The notes under the pieces were generated by a model. The model had not been told where the DNA came from. It worked only from the letters and a program-made list of their open reading frames with translations, and did not search any database. A stretch of DNA of 6,888 nt from Bacillota bacterium. Its GTDB lineage: Bacteria; Bacillota; Clostridia; Clostridiales; Clostridiaceae. This document shows, one piece after another, positions 1-6,114 of this stretch. Numbering within the stretch: the stretch's first letter is position 1; each line of letters begins with the position of its first letter. Location of the stretch: NCBI GenBank assembly GCA_021779235.1, contig JAJYBA010000082.1, positions 1 through 6,888 on the forward strand. Direction: 5' to 3'. The position numbers were made by a program, and so were the translations under genes.

Positions 1-227
1 CTATGGGCCAGAAATTGAAGGTTGATACAGGCAACGTAGCAATGTTTGATGCTTCTGTAGATTTTAATGTTGAAATGATTAAAGGCTTTAAGAATATCTT
101 TTTCGGAGGGGAGGGGCTATTCTTATCCACTTTAAGAGGCCCAGGTAAAGTTTATTTACAAACTATGCCTATACAAAATTTAGCAGGCCAATTAAGTCGC
201 TATTTTAATACTGCTCATAGAGATTAG
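1..227 (+). CDS. AIM24-family protein, C-terminal fragment (5' end outside window)
   Basis: This is the last 74 or so codons of a plus-strand gene that is open to the left window edge; the first in-frame ATG at position 3 is internal, not the start. The segment carries the C-terminal signature of the AIM24/DUF124 (TIGR00266) family: a KVDTGNVAMFD stretch, then FFGGEGLF, then LRGPGKVYLQTMP, followed by NLAGQL near the end. Bacterial members are compact beta-rich proteins of unclear biochemical role; the name comes from a yeast mitochondrial protein. The stop is TAG at 225-227. The gene converges on lgt, and a shared hairpin lies between them. The family assignment is confident; no specific function can be given. 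Confidence 0.85.
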   Translation, partial: MGQKLKVDTGNVAMFDASVDFNVEMIKGFKNIFFGGEGLFLSTLRGPGKVYLQTMPIQNLAGQLSRYFNTAHRD

Positions 228-333
228 CATAATTCTTTTAATTCTGCATTTTTTAAAATAAAAATTATTATTAAATCATCATATTTGATGTCGTTAATCC
301 AAATTTTCAACTCAACAATATGAAAATATAAAA

Positions 334-374
334 ATTAAAGAAGGAACTTCTTCATGCAAAGTTCCTTCTTTAAT
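334..374 (-). terminator. Intrinsic terminator of lgt, possibly bidirectional
   Basis: Positions 334-349 pair perfectly with 359-374, giving a 16-bp stem with a 9-nt loop. Read on the minus strand, the stem starts 9 nt after the lgt stop codon and is followed by a T-rich tract (TTTTTATATTTT), the layout of a rho-independent terminator. On the plus strand the following sequence is more A-rich, so termination of the AIM24 gene from the other side is possible but weaker. Confidence 0.85.
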
Positions 375-382
375 AAAAGATA

Positions 383-1147
383 TTATTTTAAAGCTCTTCT
401 CTTATAACTCATTGCAAGGAATATAATCCATAAAGCAATTCCTGTTAAGCTTATTAATTGTGCTACCCTTATACCCCCGAACATTAAGCTATCCGTTCTT
501 AATCCCTCTATAAAGAATCTTCCTAAAGAATATAATCCTATATAGGTAAAAAACACAGTTCCTATTCTAAAGGTTTTTGTTAATAAATAAATCAGCAATA
601 AACCTACTATTAAATTCCATATTGATTCATAGAGAAAGGTTGGATGATAATACACGCCCTCTATAAACATTCCCTTTTGAATGAAATGCGGAAATTTACT
701 TATGAACGCTTGAGTAACCGGTCCTCCATGCGCTTCACTATTAAAGAAATTTCCCCATCTGCCCATAGCCTGTGCAATAATTATAGATGGTGCTGCTATA
801 TCTGCAAAGCCTAATAGGTTCTCTTTTTTGTACCGTGTATATATAAATGCTGCCAACATTCCAAATATAATCCCACCATGTATAGCTAGCCCACCTTGAC
901 GTATATTAAATACCTGTATTAAATTATCCTTATATTGATTAAATTCAAATATTACATAATAAGCTCTAGCCCCAATAATAGCTATAGGAAAAGATATTAA
1001 TATTATATTTAAAAGTTCATCATAATTAATATCTTTTAACTTACAAGTAAAACTAGCTAACAAAATTCCAACCATCATTCCCGTTGCAATAAAAATGCCA
1101 TACCATCTAATATCTAATCCAAATATATTAAAAGCTATTGGATCCAT
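383..1147 (-). CDS. lgt: Prolipoprotein diacylglyceryl transferase (Lgt)
   Basis: Lgt transfers the sn-1,2-diacylglyceryl group from phosphatidylglycerol to the lipobox cysteine of prolipoproteins, the first step of lipoprotein maturation, in the cytoplasmic membrane. The 254-residue protein is a polytopic membrane protein of usual family length, with hydrophobic segments from about residue 15 to 245. The Lgt signature GRWGNFFNSEAHG is at 129-141. By alignment with E. coli Lgt, the catalytic or binding residues His103, Arg143, Asn146, Glu151, Gly154, Arg239 and Glu243 appear here as His90, Arg130, Asn133, Glu138, Gly141, Arg210 and Glu214. The ATG has a strong AAGGAG at 1157-1162, 9 nt upstream. 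The 156-nt gap to hndD shows no convincing promoter, so lgt may have a weak one of its own or receive read-through. It has no obvious functional link to the hydrogenase genes. Confidence 0.97.
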   Translation of the reverse strand: MDPIAFNIFGLDIRWYGIFIATGMMVGILLASFTCKLKDINYDELLNIILISFPIAIIGARAYYVIFEFNQYKDNLIQVFNIRQGGLAIHGGIIFGMLAAFIYTRYKKENLLGFADIAAPSIIIAQAMGRWGNFFNSEAHGGPVTQAFISKFPHFIQKGMFIEGVYYHPTFLYESIWNLIVGLLLIYLLTKTFRIGTVFFTYIGLYSLGRFFIEGLRTDSLMFGGIRVAQLISLTGIALWIIFLAMSYKRRALK

Positions 1148-1303
1148 ACGTACCCTCTCCTTTTGTACTTTTATTTGCTCATTTGTTCATAAAGCTATTA
1201 ATTCATGTAATTAAAAGAATCAAGTTTTAAATCAAACTTTATCCTCTATAATTAACCATATAATGATTGTGTATGACTATGATAAAAAAGTAAAGAAAAA
1301 TAT

Positions 1304-3040
1304 TTAAAATTTATTTCTTTTTATATACTCAGTATGCAATAACTTGTGACTTAAATGACTATTGGGCACCTCTAAAAACTCTTCATATATTTTAGTTATA
1401 TATGGATTTTTGTGTGATTTTCTAATAGGTAGAGCTTTATCTTCATCATAAATAGCTTTTGCTCTTTCCTCTTTAATATTAATCTTTTCTTTTATTTGTG
1501 CAGTAACTATTGGTTGACCTCCACCAGTTACGCATCCACCAGGACATGCCATAACTTCAAGAAAGTCATATTGTTTCTCACCACTTCTAACTAAATTTAA
1601 TAAATTTCTAGCATTACCTAATCCATGAGCTACAGCTGCAGTTATATTTCTTCCATCTGGCAATTCCATACTTACTTCTTTTATACCCTCAAGACCTCTA
1701 ACACTTGAATATTCTATTTCCTCTAGCTCTTTTCCAGCTAAGAGTTCAAATATAGTCCTTAAAGCAGCTTCTGTTACTCCTCCGGTTGCTCCAAAAATTA
1801 CTGAGGCTCCAGTGGATTCTCCAAAAGGATTATCGAACTCTTCATCTCTTATATTAACGAAGTCTATACCTGCCTCTTTTATCATTTGAGCCAATTCTCT
1901 TGTAGTTAGAACATAATCTACATCCTGCATATCATTATTAGATAGTTCCTCTCTTTCACCTTCAAACTTTTTACCAACACAAGGCATAATTGAGACAACA
2001 ACAATATTCTTAGCATCGATTCCTATCTTTTCTGCAAAATAACTTTTAATTAAAGCCCCTTCCATTTCACTAGGTGATTTACAAGTGGATAAATTAGAAA
2101 TCATATCAGGAAAATTATGTTCAACAAATTTTACCCAGCTGGGACAACAGGATGTCATTAGTGGAAGATTTTCGCCTTTACCTAATCTATTTAATAACTC
2201 AGTTCCCTCTTCCATAATAGTAAGGTCTGCCGCAAAATCAGTATCAAATACTTTATCAAAACCTAATTTCTTTAAGGACGATACCATTTTACCTGTAACT
2301 CTACTACCTATGGCCATACCAAATTCTTCGCCGAGTGCTATTCTTACTGCTGGTGCTGTTTGAACTACCACATACTTATTTGGATTTTCTATTGCCTGCC
2401 AAACTGACTTTAAACTCTCCTTTTCATGTAAGGCTCCTACTGGACATGCTAAAATACATTGGCCGCAATTTATACATACTGATTCCTTTAGTGGTCTCTC
2501 ATATATAGTTGTAACCTTAGTGTCAAACCCTCTATCGGAAAAATTTATTGCATGGACACTTTGAATGTTTCCGCAGGTTGCGATACATCTTCCACAAAGA
2601 ATGCATTTTTCAGGATCTCTTACTACGCAGCACGAAGAATTATCTATACTTCCACGGCTCTTCTCTCCATTATATTTTATATCTCTGACATTTAATTCTT
2701 TTGCTATGCTCTGTAAATCACAATTTTCGCTCCTTATACAAGTTGTACACTCTCTTTTATGGTTAGATAATAATAACTCTACTACCATTTTCCTAGCGTC
2801 CCTAACTTCTGCACTATTAGTTTTTATCTCCATTCCATTTTCAGCTGGAAGAGTACAAGAAGCCAATAATTTTCGTCCTACTTGTACCACACACATTCTA
2901 CAACTAGACACCTCATTGATTTCTTTTAAAAAACATAATGTAGGTATTTTAGCTCCAACTAATTTTGATGCCTCAAGTACAGTAGTCCCTTTGGGAACTT
3001 CTACCTGTATTCCATCTATAATTAAGTTTACCAATTCCAT
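1304..3040 (-). CDS. hndD: [FeFe]-hydrogenase catalytic subunit HndD (HydA of the NADH-linked type)
   Basis: This is the H2-activating subunit of a cytoplasmic NADH-linked [FeFe]-hydrogenase, 578 residues from the ATG at 3038-3040. Domains in order: a plant-type [2Fe-2S] domain (Cys36, 47, 50, 62); a His-ligated [4Fe-4S] site (His94, Cys98, 101, 107); two ferredoxin [4Fe-4S] clusters (Cys146/149/152/156 and 189/192/195/199); then the H-cluster domain. Its three motifs are TSCCPSW (Cys298 proton relay, Cys299 ligand), MPCVGKKFE (Cys354) and EVMACPGGCVTGGGQP (Cys499, Cys503). Proton-path residues of the clostridial enzyme CpI (Glu279, Glu282, Arg286, Ser319) match Glu278, Glu281, Arg285 and Ser318. 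A start at TTG 3061 is unlikely: GGAGGTG at 3047-3053 lies inside that extension, 6 nt before the ATG. It ends the operon, 24 nt after hndC. The extra C-terminal [2Fe-2S] domain of Thermotoga HydA is absent. Confidence 0.97.
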   Translation of the reverse strand: MELVNLIIDGIQVEVPKGTTVLEASKLVGAKIPTLCFLKEINEVSSCRMCVVQVGRKLLASCTLPAENGMEIKTNSAEVRDARKMVVELLLSNHKRECTTCIRSENCDLQSIAKELNVRDIKYNGEKSRGSIDNSSCCVVRDPEKCILCGRCIATCGNIQSVHAINFSDRGFDTKVTTIYERPLKESVCINCGQCILACPVGALHEKESLKSVWQAIENPNKYVVVQTAPAVRIALGEEFGMAIGSRVTGKMVSSLKKLGFDKVFDTDFAADLTIMEEGTELLNRLGKGENLPLMTSCCPSWVKFVEHNFPDMISNLSTCKSPSEMEGALIKSYFAEKIGIDAKNIVVVSIMPCVGKKFEGEREELSNNDMQDVDYVLTTRELAQMIKEAGIDFVNIRDEEFDNPFGESTGASVIFGATGGVTEAALRTIFELLAGKELEEIEYSSVRGLEGIKEVSMELPDGRNITAAVAHGLGNARNLLNLVRSGEKQYDFLEVMACPGGCVTGGGQPIVTAQIKEKINIKEERAKAIYDEDKALPIRKSHKNPYITKIYEEFLEVPNSHLSHKLLHTEYIKRNKF

Positions 3041-3064
3041 TTTATTCACCTCCAAGGACAAATA

Positions 3065-4861
3065 TTATATTTTAACAATAGCTTTGAACCTACATATATT
3101 CATACACATTCCACATTTCAAACATACATCTGGATCAATTCTATGCGTTTCTTGTAACTTGCCACTAATAGCACCGATATTACAATTACGAGTACATAGT
3201 CCACAGCCTTTGCATTTATCCTCTAAAATCACATATTGTATCAGTGACCTACAAACTTTAGCTGGACATTTCTTATCATTTACATGAGAAATATATTCAT
3301 CCCTAAAATGATTTAAAGTGGAGAGTACTGGATTAGGTGCTGTCTGACCAAGTCCACATAGTGCAACTTTTTTTATTCCCAAAGCTAAATGCTCAAGCTT
3401 ATCTAAATCCTCCATCTCAGCAGTTCCCTTTGTGATATCTTCAAGCATTTCAAGTAATCTTTTAGTTCCTATTCTGCAAGGAGTACATTTACCACAAGAC
3501 TCATCCTTTGTGAAGTCAAGGAAGAATCTAGCCACATCCACCATACAATTGTCTTCATCTAAAACTATCATTCCTCCAGACCCCATCATAGAACCAAGAG
3601 CAACTAAACTATCATATTCAATGGGATTATCAAGCTCTTTTTCTGGAATACATCCACCTGAAGGACCACCTGTTTGAACTGCTTTAAAGTTCTTTGCATT
3701 TGGTATGCCTCCACCGATTTCAAAAATAGTCTCCCTGAGAGTTGTTCCCATAGGGATTTCTATAAGGCCAGTGTTTGTAATTTTCCCTCCCAAGGCAAAA
3801 ACTTTGGTACCTGGACTTTTTTCTGTACCTATTCTTCTAAACCAATCAGCTCCATTTAAAATAATAGGAACTATATTAGCAAAAGTTTCAACATTATTTA
3901 TAATTGTAGGCTTGCCCCAAAGTCCATTTACAGCAGGGAATGGTGGTTTGGGCATAGGCATACCTCGTCTACCTTCAATGGACTGCATAAGGGCAGTTTC
4001 TTCCCCACATACAAAAGCACCGGCTCCAAGTCTTAACTCTATATCAAAATTAAAGCCTGTGCCTAAAATATTTTCCCCTATTAATCCGTATTCTCTAGAC
4101 TGATTAATAGCTACTTCCAGTCTTTCAACTGCTAGTGGATATTCCGCTCTCACATAAATAAAGCCTTTACTTGCTCCAACAGCGTACCCACATATAGTCA
4201 TAGCTTCGAGTACTGAGTGAGGATCCCCTTCAAGCACTGATCTATCCATGAAAGCACCTGGGTCGCCTTCATCTGCATTACAAATTATATATTTTTCATC
4301 ACTGACCTGCTGTGATGCAGTTTGCCATTTGGTACCTGTAGGAAAACCTCCGCCACCGCGTCCTCTGAGTCCCGATTTTTTAACATTTTCAATAACTTTC
4401 AAAGGAGACATAGCTGTGAGTACCTGCTCTAAAGCCTTATAACCATCACAAGCTATATATTCATCAATATTCTCTGGGTCTATAATTCCGCAATTTCTTA
4501 AAGCTATTCTTAATTGTTTTTTGAAGAAGTCTAATTTATTAAGGTTTCTTACCTTTCCTTCATCCTCTGCTGCCTTATACTCAAGACGTTCTAGTACTTT
4601 ATTATGAATAAAATGTGATTCTACGAGCTCCGCAACATCCTCAATTTTTACTTTGTTATATAAAACTCCTTCAGGATAAACTATTACAACAGGACCCAAT
4701 TCACAAAGTCCAAGGCAACCAGTTCTTAATACTTCAATTTCATGATTTAATTTATGCTTTCTTATTTCTGACTTTAAATTTCTATAAAGATCTGCTGATT
4801 CTGGAGAAACGCATCCTGTTCCTCCACAAACAAGCACCTGAGAGCGGTAAACTTCCATCAT
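3065..4861 (-). CDS. hndC: NADH/FMN-binding hydrogenase subunit HndC (NuoF-like, HydB)
   Basis: This subunit exchanges electrons with NAD(H) through FMN and links them to the iron-sulfur chain of the hydrogenase. The 598 residues comprise: a thioredoxin-like [2Fe-2S] domain (Cys12, 17, 49, 53); the NuoF core with the FMN-site loop GLRGRGGGGFPTGTKW (164-179), CNADEGDPGAFMDR (194-207) and VCGEETAL (284-291); an SLBB segment near 354-385; an N3-type [4Fe-4S] site (Cys456, 459, 462, 502); and a C-terminal ferredoxin pair (Cys550/553/556/560 and 580/583/586/590). The N- and C-terminal ferredoxin domains, absent from plain NuoF, are typical of HndC/HydB. Two ATGs lie in tandem: AGGAGG at 4866-4871 is 4 nt from the one at 4861 and 7 nt from the one at 4858, so 4858 may be the real start. 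It follows hndB by 37 nt. Confidence 0.96.
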   Translation of the reverse strand: MMEVYRSQVLVCGGTGCVSPESADLYRNLKSEIRKHKLNHEIEVLRTGCLGLCELGPVVIVYPEGVLYNKVKIEDVAELVESHFIHNKVLERLEYKAAEDEGKVRNLNKLDFFKKQLRIALRNCGIIDPENIDEYIACDGYKALEQVLTAMSPLKVIENVKKSGLRGRGGGGFPTGTKWQTASQQVSDEKYIICNADEGDPGAFMDRSVLEGDPHSVLEAMTICGYAVGASKGFIYVRAEYPLAVERLEVAINQSREYGLIGENILGTGFNFDIELRLGAGAFVCGEETALMQSIEGRRGMPMPKPPFPAVNGLWGKPTIINNVETFANIVPIILNGADWFRRIGTEKSPGTKVFALGGKITNTGLIEIPMGTTLRETIFEIGGGIPNAKNFKAVQTGGPSGGCIPEKELDNPIEYDSLVALGSMMGSGGMIVLDEDNCMVDVARFFLDFTKDESCGKCTPCRIGTKRLLEMLEDITKGTAEMEDLDKLEHLALGIKKVALCGLGQTAPNPVLSTLNHFRDEYISHVNDKKCPAKVCRSLIQYVILEDKCKGCGLCTRNCNIGAISGKLQETHRIDPDVCLKCGMCMNICRFKAIVKI

Positions 4862-4898
4862 AATCCCTCCTTCTATTCCTTTGGGCAGATGATAATCA

Positions 4899-5300
4899 CT
4901 AATCGTTATCTAAAGTATAATCATTAAGAATTTTCCCCTTAATTACATGCATTATATATTCATTTCTAACTGCTCCAACTAATACATGGCTAGCCACGAC
5001 TCTCCTTGCTTTATATGGGGACATCTTAACATAAGTTACTTTTTCTTCTCCTGGTCTTATAATTTCTACGATAGGTTCTAATCTACACACACCTATGCAT
5101 CCTGTCTTAGCTACTACTACATTAGCGAGTCCTAGCTTATTAACTTCATCTACTATTGCCTCATATACTTCATCTGCTCCTGCAGCTATTCCACAAGTAG
5201 CCATACCAACAACAATTCTTGTATTCTTTCTATTTACTCCTTGGTTAACTCTATCAAAAGTGTTTTTTCTTATCTCTTCAAGGTCCTGTATGGTCTTCAT
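4899..5300 (-). CDS. hndB: HndB-like thioredoxin-fold [2Fe-2S] ferredoxin subunit
   Basis: This is a 133-residue small electron-transfer subunit, expected to be soluble and part of the hydrogenase complex. It has the thioredoxin-like ferredoxin fold pattern: a beta strand ending in VVGMATCGIAAGA (31-43, Cys36), a helix, then AKTGCIGVCRLEP (64-76, Cys68 and Cys72), followed by a GEEKVTY strand and an ARRVVASHV helix. Only three cysteines are in cluster-like positions, whereas the classical pattern has four (CX4C...CX3C). From memory this GMxTCGIAAGA form is usual in HndB-like proteins, so it is probably a family trait rather than damage. The ATG has GGAGG at 5308-5312 with 7-nt spacing. It lies between hndA and hndC, the position of hndB in Solidesulfovibrio fructosovorans. 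HydABC-type three-subunit enzymes lack it, so its presence points to the four-subunit form. Confidence 0.9.
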   Translation of the reverse strand: MKTIQDLEEIRKNTFDRVNQGVNRKNTRIVVGMATCGIAAGADEVYEAIVDEVNKLGLANVVVAKTGCIGVCRLEPIVEIIRPGEEKVTYVKMSPYKARRVVASHVLVGAVRNEYIMHVIKGKILNDYTLDND

Positions 5301-5339
5301 TAATATCCCTCCATAAATGAGTTTACTAAATTGGTTTTT

Positions 5340-5843
5340 TTACTTATATTCTTCAATAATCCTTATAACATCATCAGGAATTAATCTTCCATATACTTTA
5401 TCATCTACCATAAGAACTGGTGCTAGTCCACATGCACCAAGACATCTAGCAGCTTCTAAAGTAAACTTTCCATCATTAGTTGTCTTTCCAACCTTTACTT
5501 CTAAAACGCTAGATAATCTATCTAAAATATCCTGTGCTCCTTTTACATAACAGGCAGTACCAAGGCATACCTTAATTATATGCTCACCTTTAGGATCTAA
5601 AGTAAATTGTGAGTAAAAGGTTGCTACCCCATAAATTTCAGACATAGATATGTCGAGTTCTTCAGATACTACTTGCAATGCTTGTTCTGGCAAGTACCCG
5701 AATATTTTTTGTACTTCATGAAGTACTGGAATTAAAGCCCCTTTCATATCTTCAAACTTTTTAGTTATGTCTTTTACTTTTTCGAATCTAATGTCTATTT
5801 CCGTGCATTCTGAGCAGCATTTTTCTTCAGTCAATAAAATCAT
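5340..5843 (-). CDS. hndA: NuoE-like [2Fe-2S] hydrogenase subunit HndA (HydC)
   Basis: This is the 24-kDa/NuoE-type subunit that partners the NADH/FMN subunit, and the first gene of the operon. The 167 residues show the NuoE helical N-terminal region (LIPVLHEVQKIFGYLPEQAL, 37-56), the conserved EIYGVATFYSQF (69-80), and the thioredoxin-like [2Fe-2S] domain with Cys93, Cys98, Cys134 and Cys138, the classical CX4C...CX3C spacing. An additional CCSEC cluster (Cys9, 10, 13) precedes the domain and has no assigned role. The start is uncertain. AGGAG at 5844-5848 touches the ATG directly, too close for normal use; it suits an in-frame TTG at 5832-5834 (9 nt), while the ATG could use the weaker TAAGG at 5851-5855 (7 nt). 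A Rex-like operator and a candidate promoter lie upstream. Confidence 0.95.
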   Translation of the reverse strand: MILLTEEKCCSECTEIDIRFEKVKDITKKFEDMKGALIPVLHEVQKIFGYLPEQALQVVSEELDISMSEIYGVATFYSQFTLDPKGEHIIKVCLGTACYVKGAQDILDRLSSVLEVKVGKTTNDGKFTLEAARCLGACGLAPVLMVDDKVYGRLIPDDVIRIIEEYK

Positions 5844-5892
5844 CTCCTAACCTTAAATTTAAAAAATTTCTTTTATTTGTTGTACGCCTCAA

Positions 5893-5910
5893 ATGTTAAT
5901 TTAATATCAA
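5893..5910 (-). promoter_or_regulatory. Candidate Rex operator of the hnd operon
   Basis: On the minus strand this reads TTGATATTAAATTAACAT, which matches 11 of the 14 defined positions of the Rex consensus TTGTTAA-N4-TTAACAA (half-sites 5/7 and 6/7). It directly abuts the candidate -10 TATAAG at 5911-5916 and so would cover the transcription start. Rex represses fermentative and hydrogenase genes in clostridia and releases DNA when the NADH/NAD+ ratio is high, which would suit an NADH-linked hydrogenase. The A+T-rich context makes chance matches possible. Confidence 0.55.
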
Positions 5911-5941
5911 CTTATAAATTAATATTACAATTTATTAACAA
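5911..5941 (-). promoter_or_regulatory. Candidate sigma-A promoter of hndABCD
   Basis: The minus strand has TATAAG at 5911-5916 (5 of 6 to the -10 consensus). Upstream is TTGTTA at 5936-5941 (4 of 6 to the -35 consensus), with a long 19-nt spacer. The predicted start near 5904 would give a leader of about 60 nt. The -10 is better supported than the -35, and the region is A+T-rich enough to offer alternatives such as TTGTAA upstream of TATTAA. Confidence 0.4.
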
Positions 5942-5964
5942 TTATGCTGATGAATCTGTAAAAT
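5935..5964 (+). promoter_or_regulatory. Candidate divergent promoter for a plus-strand small RNA
   Basis: TTAACA at 5935-5940 and TAAAAT at 5959-5964 each match 5 of 6 consensus bases and are 18 nt apart. The predicted start near 5971 lies at the foot of the 5972-6014 hairpin. The -35 overlaps the candidate hnd -35 on the other strand and a perfect Rex half-site TTAACAA (5935-5941). It is supported mainly by the terminator-like hairpin that follows on the same strand and by the absence of any plus-strand gene to explain that hairpin. Confidence 0.35.
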
Positions 5965-5971
5965 ATTAATA

Positions 5972-6014
5972 AACAAATAGGGACCTCTTAAAATTCTAGA
6001 GATCCCTATTTGTT
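5972..6014 (-). terminator. Hairpin, candidate terminator of the tadA operon
   Basis: Positions 5972-5983 pair perfectly with 6003-6014 (12 bp); after one C-A mismatch, 5985-5988 pair with 5998-6001, leaving a 9-nt loop. On the minus strand it is followed by TATTAATATTTT, an imperfect but U-rich tail, so it may end transcription of tadA and the BFD-like gene just before the hnd promoter. On the plus strand the tail is AAAACC, which does not fit a terminator. Confidence 0.5.
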
Positions 6015-6042
6015 AAAACCTTTATTTTAATTTTTTACTCAC

Positions 6043-6078
6043 TTTAGCGTGGCTTTAGGCACGCTAAATATTTTTTAT
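6043..6078 (+). terminator. Plus-strand intrinsic terminator with no known upstream gene
   Basis: TTTAGCGTG (6043-6051) pairs perfectly with 6060-6068 around an 8-nt loop, and the plus strand continues with TATTTTTTATTTT, a good U-tail. On the minus strand the hairpin is followed by GTGAGTAAAAAA, so it cannot serve the minus-strand genes around it. It therefore implies a plus-strand transcript coming from 5844-6042. Confidence 0.55.
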
Positions 6079-6114
6079 TTTATCCTCATATATTTAAAAT
6101 ATATGATTATTTAC

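Larger units (their letters stand above)
5971..6078 (+). ncRNA. Putative small RNA divergent from the hydrogenase operon
   Basis: Between the candidate promoter and the T-run ending near 6078, the plus strand would give an RNA of roughly 105-110 nt. It would have a 5' hairpin (5972-6014), a U-rich single-stranded linker (about 6015-6042) and a GC-richer terminator hairpin with a U-tail (6043-6078). This is the common architecture of a bacterial regulatory RNA. There is no open reading frame of note in it. I do not recognise it as a known RNA family. The 5' hairpin could instead be the terminator of the tadA operon on the other strand, which is why confidence is low. Confidence 0.3.

Noticed and set aside
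277..290. CATCA/TGATG hairpin after the AIM24 gene as its terminator
   Set aside because: Only 5 bp with no T-tract following on the plus strand; the 334-374 hairpin is far stronger.
1293..1320. AAAGAAA/TTTCTTT hairpin with a T-run as terminator of hndD
   Set aside because: The 7-bp stem has a single G-C pair and overlaps the end of the coding sequence; too weak to list as a terminator, though it cannot be excluded.
2565..3287. A 240-codon plus-strand open frame opposite hndD and hndC
   Set aside because: It lies antisense to two proteins with complete domain and ligand patterns, has a low-complexity composition and resembles no family I recognise. It is a shadow of the coding strand.
3705..4103. 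A 132-codon plus-strand open frame opposite hndC
   Set aside because: It is Pro/Ser-rich antisense to the conserved NuoF core; no ribosome site or family match supports it.
6010..6027. TTGTTAA followed by AACCTTTATTT as a further Rex site
   Set aside because: One half-site is perfect but the other matches only 3 of 7 positions, and the TTGTTAA is explained as the 3' arm of the 5972-6014 hairpin.
6086..6106. A 10-bp palindrome TCATATATTT/AAATATATGA just after the BFD-like gene
   Set aside because: Nearly all A-T pairs, a one-base centre and no U-tail on the minus strand; likely chance in A+T-rich DNA.
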